From contig DASRWI010000007.1 of NCBI GenBank assembly GCA_035654655.1, forward strand, positions 1-54,895: 54,895 nucleotides of DNA. Direction: 5' to 3'. The translations under genes were made by a program, and so were the position numbers. Below are positions 49,756 through 54,895 of this stretch, one piece after another. The notes under the pieces were generated by a model that had not been told where the DNA came from, searched no databases, and was given only the letters and a program-made list of their open reading frames with translations. Source of the stretch: DASRWI01 sp035654655. Lineage in GTDB: Bacteria; Bacteroidota; Ignavibacteria; Ignavibacteriales; Ignavibacteriaceae. Within the stretch, counting starts at the first letter, position 1, and each line of letters begins with the position of its first letter.

Positions 49756-50670
49756 ATGAGTAAAATAGCTTTTTTATTTCCTGGTCAAGGCTCTCAATAT
49801 GTTGGAATGGCTAAAGACCTTTATGACAACTCCGTTGAAGCTAAAGAAATGATTCTTACTGCTAATGATGCATTGGGAGTTAATCTTTCATACATTATGT
49901 TCAATGGACCTGAAGACCAGTTAAGACAAACTGAATTTACACAACCTGCAATTTTTTTGCATAGCGTTGTTTTATCAAGTATTTTAAGAACTATGGATGC
50001 TCAAGCTTCAGCAGGACATTCATTAGGTGAGTACTCGGCGTTAGTTGATGCTGGTGCTATTCAATTTTATGATGCGGTTAAAATAGTTAGAGCTCGTGGA
50101 GTTGCAATGCAGCAGGCTGGAATTGAAAATCCTGGCACTATGGCTGCAGTTGTTGGTATGGCTCCTGAAAAAGTTGAAGAATGCTGTAAAGAAGCATCAG
50201 CTGAAGGAATTGTTCAGCCTGCTAACTTTAATTCTCCCGGACAGATTGTTATTTCGGGTTCAGTTAATGGTGTTCATAAAGCTATGGAAATGTGCAAAGC
50301 TAACGGCGCAAAGCTTGTTAAAGAGCTTGTTGTGAGCGGAGCTTTTCATTCACCATTAATGGAATCAGCAAAAGAAAAATTATTGGATGTTCTTAATTCA
50401 TCAAACATTTATGATGCTAAATATCCTGTTTATGCAAATGTTACTGCAAAACCTGTAACTTCAAAAGAGGATATAAAAAAATACTTATTCGAGCAGGTAA
50501 CAGCTCCTGTTAGATGGGAAGAAACCATTAGGAATATGGTAGCTGATGGAGTTGATGAGTTTTACGAAATTGGTCCCGGTAAAGTATTACAGGGATTAGT
50601 AAAAAGAATAAATCCTGAAGTTAAATGCTTTGGAATTGATAAATATTCAGAAATAGAGAAGTATATCTAA
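49756..50670 (+). CDS. fabD: Malonyl-CoA:ACP transacylase
   Basis: 304 aa. FPGQGSQYVGMAKDLYDN, the serine elbow GHSLGEYSALV, the QQAGIENPGTMAAVVG segment, SGAFHSPLM with the catalytic His, and EIGPGKVLQGLVKRI. Normal length. Its stop overlaps the start of the next gene by one base (TAATG). Confidence 0.96.
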   Translation: MSKIAFLFPGQGSQYVGMAKDLYDNSVEAKEMILTANDALGVNLSYIMFNGPEDQLRQTEFTQPAIFLHSVVLSSILRTMDAQASAGHSLGEYSALVDAGAIQFYDAVKIVRARGVAMQQAGIENPGTMAAVVGMAPEKVEECCKEASAEGIVQPANFNSPGQIVISGSVNGVHKAMEMCKANGAKLVKELVVSGAFHSPLMESAKEKLLDVLNSSNIYDAKYPVYANVTAKPVTSKEDIKKYLFEQVTAPVRWEETIRNMVADGVDEFYEIGPGKVLQGLVKRINPEVKCFGIDKYSEIEKYI

Positions 50671-51254
50671 TGGAGAGTTCAAAAGTTATTAAAGGATTAA
50701 AGATAGATCCTCAAATTTTTAATTTCAGTTTTCATTGCAGATGTAATGGTGAATGCTGTAATTATGGTGTATATACTGACCTTAAAGAACACGAAGTTAT
50801 AATGAGCATTAAGGATAATCTTATTCCTTTGCTTGATGATAGTCAAACAGCCAACATTGCAAAATGGTTTGAAGCTCCTGAAAAAGACGACGATTTCGAT
50901 TCAGGTGTTGCTGTCGGTACAGAACTTCATAATGGAAAATGTGTATTCCTTGATAAAAATGGTCTTTGTACAATACAAAAATTTGCTATTTTAAATAATG
51001 AATATAAATGGAAATATAAACCATTATATTGTATCTTATTTCCTTTGACTATTTATGAAGAAACTCTAACCATAGATGATGATCATATTAACCGCTTAAA
51101 AACTTGTACAAAGCAGGGATTGAACCATCAATCTATTTTCGACGCCTGTAAAGAAGAATTAATCCATCTCCTTGGTGAAGATGGTTATCAGGAACTTTAT
51201 GAATACAAATTAGAATTAGATAAAAATAAAGTAGGAGCTGAAGTTAATGGCTGA
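50670..51254 (+). CDS. Cysteine-cluster protein of the YkgJ/DUF3109 type inside the fab operon
   Basis: 194 aa. Cysteines in CRCNGECCNYGVY (the CxxxCC motif), GKCVFLDKNGLCTIQ, KPLYCILFPL and a late Thr-Cys (LKTCTKQ) match the layout of the DUF3109/YkgJ group, thought to bind zinc, iron or an FeS cluster. It overlaps fabD by 1 nt and fabG by 8 nt, so it is firmly part of the operon, but it is not a known fatty acid synthesis enzyme. Confidence 0.8.
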   Translation: MESSKVIKGLKIDPQIFNFSFHCRCNGECCNYGVYTDLKEHEVIMSIKDNLIPLLDDSQTANIAKWFEAPEKDDDFDSGVAVGTELHNGKCVFLDKNGLCTIQKFAILNNEYKWKYKPLYCILFPLTIYEETLTIDDDHINRLKTCTKQGLNHQSIFDACKEELIHLLGEDGYQELYEYKLELDKNKVGAEVNG

Positions 51255-52005
51255 AAGAAATAAAAGAGCAATTGTAACCGGTAGTTCACGCGGTATCGGA
51301 AGAGCTATTGTTATTGAATTAGCAAAACGTCATTGTTCCAGTATATTAGTTACTGATATTGCTTTTGGAGATAAGACTCCTGATGAAGTTGCTGCTGATA
51401 TACAGCAGGAATGCGGTAATGATGTAAAGATCTATGCTTTTAAGGCCGATGCATCCTCGTTAAAAGATGCAGTTGCTACAATTGATTACGCAACCGAAAA
51501 AATGGGTGGAGTGGATATTTTGGTTAACAATGCAGGTATTACAAGAGATAATCTTTTATTAAGAATGCCTGAAGAAGATTTTGATAAAGTTATAAATGCT
51601 AACTTAAAGAGTGTATTCAATTATACTAAGGCAGCTTTAAAGCCAATGTTAGGCCAAAGATATGGAAGAATAATAAATATTTCATCCGTTGTTGGTTTAA
51701 TGGGTAATGCTGGGCAGTCTAATTATTCTGCATCAAAAGCAGGTATAATTGGATTTACCAAATCTACTGCTAAAGAATTAGCATCAAGAAATGTAACTGT
51801 TAATGCTATTGCTCCCGGTTTTATTGAAACAGTAATGACTAAACAGTTATCTGAAGAAATTAGAAAAGGATTTTTAGTTAATGTTCCGCTTAAACGTATG
51901 GGACAGCCTGAAGATGTTGCAAAAGCTGTTGCTTTTCTTACCAGCAGCGATGCAGATTATATTACAGGGCAGGTTTTAGCGGTCGATGGCGGTATGACAA
52001 TGTAA
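51247..52005 (+). CDS. fabG: 3-oxoacyl-ACP reductase
   Basis: 252 aa short-chain dehydrogenase. VTGSSRGIGRAI (cofactor loop), VNNAGITRDNLLLRM, IINISSVVGLMGNAGQ with catalytic Ser, NYSASKAG with Tyr and Lys, VNAIAPGFIETVM, and GQVLAVDGGMTM at the end. The order in the operon (fabD, CxxxCC protein, fabG, acpP, fabF) supports FabG over other dehydrogenases. A slightly long loop near residue 40 (GDKTPDEVAADIQQE) is unremarkable. Confidence 0.94.
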   Translation: MAERNKRAIVTGSSRGIGRAIVIELAKRHCSSILVTDIAFGDKTPDEVAADIQQECGNDVKIYAFKADASSLKDAVATIDYATEKMGGVDILVNNAGITRDNLLLRMPEEDFDKVINANLKSVFNYTKAALKPMLGQRYGRIINISSVVGLMGNAGQSNYSASKAGIIGFTKSTAKELASRNVTVNAIAPGFIETVMTKQLSEEIRKGFLVNVPLKRMGQPEDVAKAVAFLTSSDADYITGQVLAVDGGMTM

Positions 52006-52051
52006 TAAAAATTAAATATATTTATTTAACAAAAAAAACATAGGAGATAAA

Positions 52052-52285
52052 ATGGACGTTGAATCAAAAGTAAAAGATATTATCATGGACAAATTAGGTG
52101 TTGAAGAAACACAAATTACTCCTGAAGCATCTTTCCAGAATGACTTAGGCGCAGATTCTTTGGATATCGTTGAATTAGTTATGGGTTTTGAAGGTGCTTT
52201 TAATATTACCATCCCTGATGAAGATGCTGAAAAAATTACTACTGTTGGCGACGCTACAAAGTATATTAAAGAAAAATTAGGTTAA
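52052..52285 (+). CDS. acpP: Acyl carrier protein
   Basis: 77 aa, acidic. LGADSLDIVELVM carries the serine for 4'-phosphopantetheine. TAGGAG precedes the start. A terminator hairpin follows directly, between acpP and fabF. Confidence 0.97.
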   Translation: MDVESKVKDIIMDKLGVEETQITPEASFQNDLGADSLDIVELVMGFEGAFNITIPDEDAEKITTVGDATKYIKEKLG

Positions 52286-52296
52286 TTCTTTTATTA

Positions 52297-52329
52297 AAAG
52301 TCGAGAATTTCTCTCGACTTTCTTTTTTT
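52297..52329 (+). terminator. Intrinsic terminator between acpP and fabF
   Basis: AAAGTCGAGA (52297-52306), loop ATTTC, TCTCGACTTT (52312-52321), then C and seven T. A perfect 10-bp stem. fabF and rnc are downstream in the same direction, so partial read-through would make much more acpP than fabF mRNA. Confidence 0.9.
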
Positions 52330-52348
52330 CATTTATGGAGATCTCTTT

Positions 52349-53599
52349 ATGAATAGAAGAAGACGAGTTGTTGTTACTGGTCTTGGAGCAATTACACCTA
52401 TAGGTATTGGTATCGAAGAATATTGGAAAGGTCTGATTGAAGGTAAGAATGGTGTAAACCCTATTACCAAATTTGATACAACCAACTTCGAAACTAAGTT
52501 TGCTGCAGAAGTTAAAAACTTCAATCCGGAAAACTATATGGATAAGAAATCCATTAGAAGGATGGATTCATTTACTCACTTTGCTTTAGCAACTGCCGAT
52601 ATGGCAATTAAAGATTCAGACTTGAATTTTGAAAAAGTTGATAAAGAAAAATTTGGTGTAATTTTTGGCAGCGGTATTGGTGGAATGAATGTTCTCCAAC
52701 AGCAGCACTTCATTTATTTTCAGGATAAAAGTCCTAAGAGAATTAGTCCTTTCTTCATTCCAATGATGATCTCTGATATGGCAGCAGGACAAATATCAAT
52801 TCGCTATGGATTAAAAGGTCCTAACTATGCAACAACATCAGCCTGTGCAACATCATCTCACGCAATTGCTGATGCATATATGCTTATTGAAAGAGGAACT
52901 GCCGATTTAATGTTATGCGGAGGTTCTGAATCCGCTATAACTGAAATGTCTATTGGAGGTTTTAATGCTATGGGAGCCTTGAGTACCTGGAACGATAGAT
53001 ATCTTGAAGCATCAAGACCTTTTGATAAAGACCGTAATGGTTTTGTTATGGGTGAAGGTGCGGGTACATTAATTTTAGAAGAATATGAGCACGCTGTAAA
53101 TAGAGGTGCAACCATTCACGCAGAAATCATTGGTGTTGGTCTTACTGGAGATGCTTACCATATTACTGCTCCTGCTCCTGGAGGAGAAGGTGCCGTTCGT
53201 TCAATGAGACAGGCTATTTGCGATGGTGAAATAAATCCTACTGAAGTTAATTACATAAATGCTCACGGAACATCAACTTCTTTTAATGACCTCAATGAAA
53301 CTAAAGCCATTAAAACTTTATTTGAAGACCACGCATACAATCTTGTAGTCAGTTCTACTAAATCAATGACGGGACACTTACTTGGTGCAGCAGGGGGAAT
53401 TGAAGCAATCGCTACAATACTTTCAATTAAGAATGATGTTATTCCTCCGACAATAAATTTAGTTAATCCAGATCCTGAATGTGATTTAAATTATAGTCCC
53501 TTGGTTCCCACTAATAAAAAAGTTAATTATGCAATTAGCAATACCTTTGGTTTTGGTGGTCATAATGCTTCTATATTATTCAAAAAATTTGAGGAATAA
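52349..53599 (+). CDS. fabF: 3-oxoacyl-ACP synthase II
   Basis: 416 aa elongating condensing enzyme. RRVVVTGLGAITPIG at the N-terminus; catalytic Cys in TSACATSSHA; His in NAHGTSTSFND and NTFGFGGHNAS; KSMTGHLLGAAGGIEA between. GGAGATCTCTTT before ATG supplies a ribosome binding site. rnc starts 2 nt after its stop. Confidence 0.96.
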   Translation: MNRRRRVVVTGLGAITPIGIGIEEYWKGLIEGKNGVNPITKFDTTNFETKFAAEVKNFNPENYMDKKSIRRMDSFTHFALATADMAIKDSDLNFEKVDKEKFGVIFGSGIGGMNVLQQQHFIYFQDKSPKRISPFFIPMMISDMAAGQISIRYGLKGPNYATTSACATSSHAIADAYMLIERGTADLMLCGGSESAITEMSIGGFNAMGALSTWNDRYLEASRPFDKDRNGFVMGEGAGTLILEEYEHAVNRGATIHAEIIGVGLTGDAYHITAPAPGGEGAVRSMRQAICDGEINPTEVNYINAHGTSTSFNDLNETKAIKTLFEDHAYNLVVSSTKSMTGHLLGAAGGIEAIATILSIKNDVIPPTINLVNPDPECDLNYSPLVPTNKKVNYAISNTFGFGGHNASILFKKFEE

Positions 53600-53601
53600 T
53601 C

Positions 53602-54390
53602 TTGGGTAAGGTTCTTTCCTGGGTAGTTCAAAAGCTTAAACAGCGTCTTGAAAAAAGAAGCCAAAAGGCAATTGAAAAAGTATTTACACCTGAAAAGTTT
53701 ATTGAGCTTGAAAGACTTGTTGGTTTCCATATTAAGCATCGCTCATACTTTGTACAAGCTTTAACACATCGCTCATTTCTCGAGCAAAATCAGGATTATG
53801 ATGTTTCCAATGAACGTTTGGAATTCCTTGGGGACTCTGTTCTTGGGCTTATAGTTGCTGAATACCTTTTTGATGCATTCCCTGATAAAAATGAAGGTTT
53901 TCTTACCAAAGTACGTGCAAAACTTGTAAACAAAATTGCACTTGCTGATGCTGCGGATAAAATAAAATTAGGCAAATTTGTTCTTGTGAGTAAAAATCTT
54001 GCAGGTACATTTGCATCAGGTTCAAAAACAGTTTTATGTGATGCCCTTGAGGCATTAATTGGAGCTATTTATTTAGATAATGGAATCAACTCTGCTAAAG
54101 CCTTTATTCACAAAGTTTTAATTGCTCCAAATACAAAAGAAGGACTTTATTTAATTGATGAAAATTTCAAGAGTCAATTATTAGAGTATGCACAAGCTCA
54201 TCGTTTAGAAAATCCATCATACGTAGTTACAAAAGAAGAAGGCCCACAGCATAATAGAATTTTTACGATTAACGTATACATTGGCAACGAAGAGTATGGT
54301 ATAGGAACTGGTAAAAATAAAAAGAGCGCTGAACAAAATGCTGCACACGCTGCATTGAATAAAATTAATAATCTTCCAATTCTTCCATAA
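53602..54390 (+). CDS. rnc: Ribonuclease III
   Basis: 262 aa, TTG start preceded by GAGG (53591-53594). Catalytic signature NERLEFLGDSVLGLIVAEYLF and the second metal-site segment LCDALEALIGAIYLDNG; a C-terminal double-stranded RNA-binding domain (FKSQLLEYAQAHRLENPSY ... KKSAEQNAAHAALNKI). The N-terminal basic extension of about 30 residues (KLKQRLEKRSQKAIEK) is longer than in E. coli. The fab-acpP-fabF-rnc order is conserved in many bacteria. The 95-nt gap after it holds a weak AAAGCT/AGCTTT hairpin (54421-54437) without a T-run. Confidence 0.95.
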   Translation: MGKVLSWVVQKLKQRLEKRSQKAIEKVFTPEKFIELERLVGFHIKHRSYFVQALTHRSFLEQNQDYDVSNERLEFLGDSVLGLIVAEYLFDAFPDKNEGFLTKVRAKLVNKIALADAADKIKLGKFVLVSKNLAGTFASGSKTVLCDALEALIGAIYLDNGINSAKAFIHKVLIAPNTKEGLYLIDENFKSQLLEYAQAHRLENPSYVVTKEEGPQHNRIFTINVYIGNEEYGIGTGKNKKSAEQNAAHAALNKINNLPILP

Positions 54391-54485
54391 TTTTCTTATT
54401 ATTCTATATGACTTTAATCTAAAGCTATAAAAGCTTTTATTGTTATATTTAACCAAATTAGTTTAACATTAAATTATAGGTAAAT

Positions 54486-54895
54486 ATGTTTGACGAGCAC
54501 TATAAAAAATCAAGGGAAGAATATTTTTCTAAAGTAGAAAAATCCAAAACAACAGGAATGAAGTTTACTTCTGTAAGCGGTAAAGACATTAAACCTTTAT
54601 ACACTCCTGATGACATAGAAAATATAAATTACCTTTCTGAAATTGGATTCCCGGGAGAATACCCATATACAAGAGGTATCCATAATAATGGATACAGAGG
54701 TAAAATATGGACAATGCGTCAGTTCGCAGGATTTGGCTCTCCTGAAGATACTAATGAAAGATTTAAATATTTGCTAAGCCATGGTCAAACAGGTTTATCA
54801 GTAGCTTTTGATTTACCTACTTTAATGGGATGGGATTCTGATTCTCCTATATCTAATGGGGAGGTGGGTATTTGCGGAGTTTCTATTTCTACTTT
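54486..54895 (+). CDS. Methylmalonyl-CoA mutase, N-terminal part (3' end outside window)
   Basis: The first 136 codons are in the window. TPDDIENINYLSEIGFPGEY, YPYTRGIHNNGYRGKIWTMR, QFAGFGSPEDTNERFKYLL, GQTGLSVAFDLPTLMGWDSD are the TIM-barrel entry motifs of the methylmalonyl-CoA mutase large subunit (GFPGxxPYTRG, TMRQxAGF). Related isobutyryl- and ethylmalonyl-CoA mutases share these, so substrate is not certain without the rest. meaB at 42703-43656 supports the mutase call. B12-dependent; no cobalamin riboswitch is seen upstream. Confidence 0.9.
   Translation, partial: MFDEHYKKSREEYFSKVEKSKTTGMKFTSVSGKDIKPLYTPDDIENINYLSEIGFPGEYPYTRGIHNNGYRGKIWTMRQFAGFGSPEDTNERFKYLLSHGQTGLSVAFDLPTLMGWDSDSPISNGEVGICGVSIST

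Noticed and set aside
54391..54485. Cobalamin riboswitch before methylmalonyl-CoA mutase
   Set aside because: Only 95 nt of AT-rich sequence with a small AAAGCT/AGCTTT hairpin; too short and no B12-box-like motif.

Overview
The window looks like the chromosome of a low-GC member of the Ignavibacteria/Melioribacter side of the Bacteroidota-Chlorobiota group. Reasons: a secreted protein (32526-33857) ends in a type IX secretion sorting domain with the NYPNPFNP motif common in Ignavibacteria; there is a GWxTD-domain protein, a class 1B PyrK/PyrD pair, a FadL/SGNH outer-membrane pair, and a near-perfect Bacteroidota-type promoter (TTTG-N19-TACCTTTG, 19823-19853). This placement is inference from family content, not from a marker phylogeny. 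Both ends cut genes (mutS2 at the left, methylmalonyl-CoA mutase at the right). No rRNA, tRNA, CRISPR array, prophage or classical insertion sequence was seen.

Layout. 1-8.4 kb: 3' end of mutS2, a split acyl-CoA carboxylase alpha subunit (biotin carboxylase plus BT/BCCP), a FadL-type porin with an SGNH lipoprotein, a SPOR lipoprotein, pyrK-pyrD. 8.3-15 kb: folC, rho, GWxTD protein, pdxA, a methyltransferase, ftsE without ftsX. 15-15.7 kb: a GIY-YIG nuclease gene between inverted copies of a family of interspersed repeats. 15.8-18.4 kb (minus): phage-O-like replication protein, two small membrane proteins, tadA and adk, closed by a UUCG-loop terminator. 18.6-32.4 kb: a radical SAM enzyme divergent from a six-to-seven gene cluster that resembles a synthase-dependent exopolysaccharide exporter (TPR/beta-barrel, SGNH protein, family 2 glycosyltransferase, small membrane protein, deacetylase-like protein) together with two regulator-like proteins whose catalytic sites look lost. 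32.5-33.9 kb: type IX secreted propeller protein. 33.9-36.9 kb: an SOS-like cassette lexA - DUF72 - dinB with a dyad operator. 37-39.4 kb (minus): exported protein, sigma-54 response regulator, HIT protein. 39.7-42.5 kb (minus): methylcrotonyl-CoA-carboxylase-like carboxyltransferase and acyl-CoA dehydrogenase. 42.7-46.8 kb (minus): five genes each overlapping the next by 4 nt (prsW-like, DUF2064-like, nadD, sugar epimerase, meaB). 47-54.4 kb (plus): yceD, rpmF, plsX, fabH, fabD, a CxxxCC protein, fabG, acpP, fabF, rnc. 54.5 kb: start of methylmalonyl-CoA mutase.

How genes fit together: the carboxylase parts, acyl-CoA dehydrogenase, MeaB and methylmalonyl-CoA mutase point to branched-chain amino acid or odd-chain acyl-CoA breakdown (or propionate metabolism) spread over several loci; the fab operon is a nearly complete type II fatty acid synthesis set; the 20-32 kb cluster most likely makes, modifies and exports a surface polysaccharide.

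The most unusual items are (i) the repeat family with conserved asymmetric ends (short arm, long arm) that occurs as about 120-130 bp paired elements at 35.6 and 39.5 kb and, at 15 kb, encloses a GIY-YIG nuclease gene, suggesting an undescribed nuclease-linked mobile element; and (ii) the exopolysaccharide cluster with a deacetylase-like protein lacking metal ligands, a kinase-like protein lacking an ATP site, and a KaiC-like ATPase with a Walker A lysine-to-arginine change fused to a GGDEF-like remnant.
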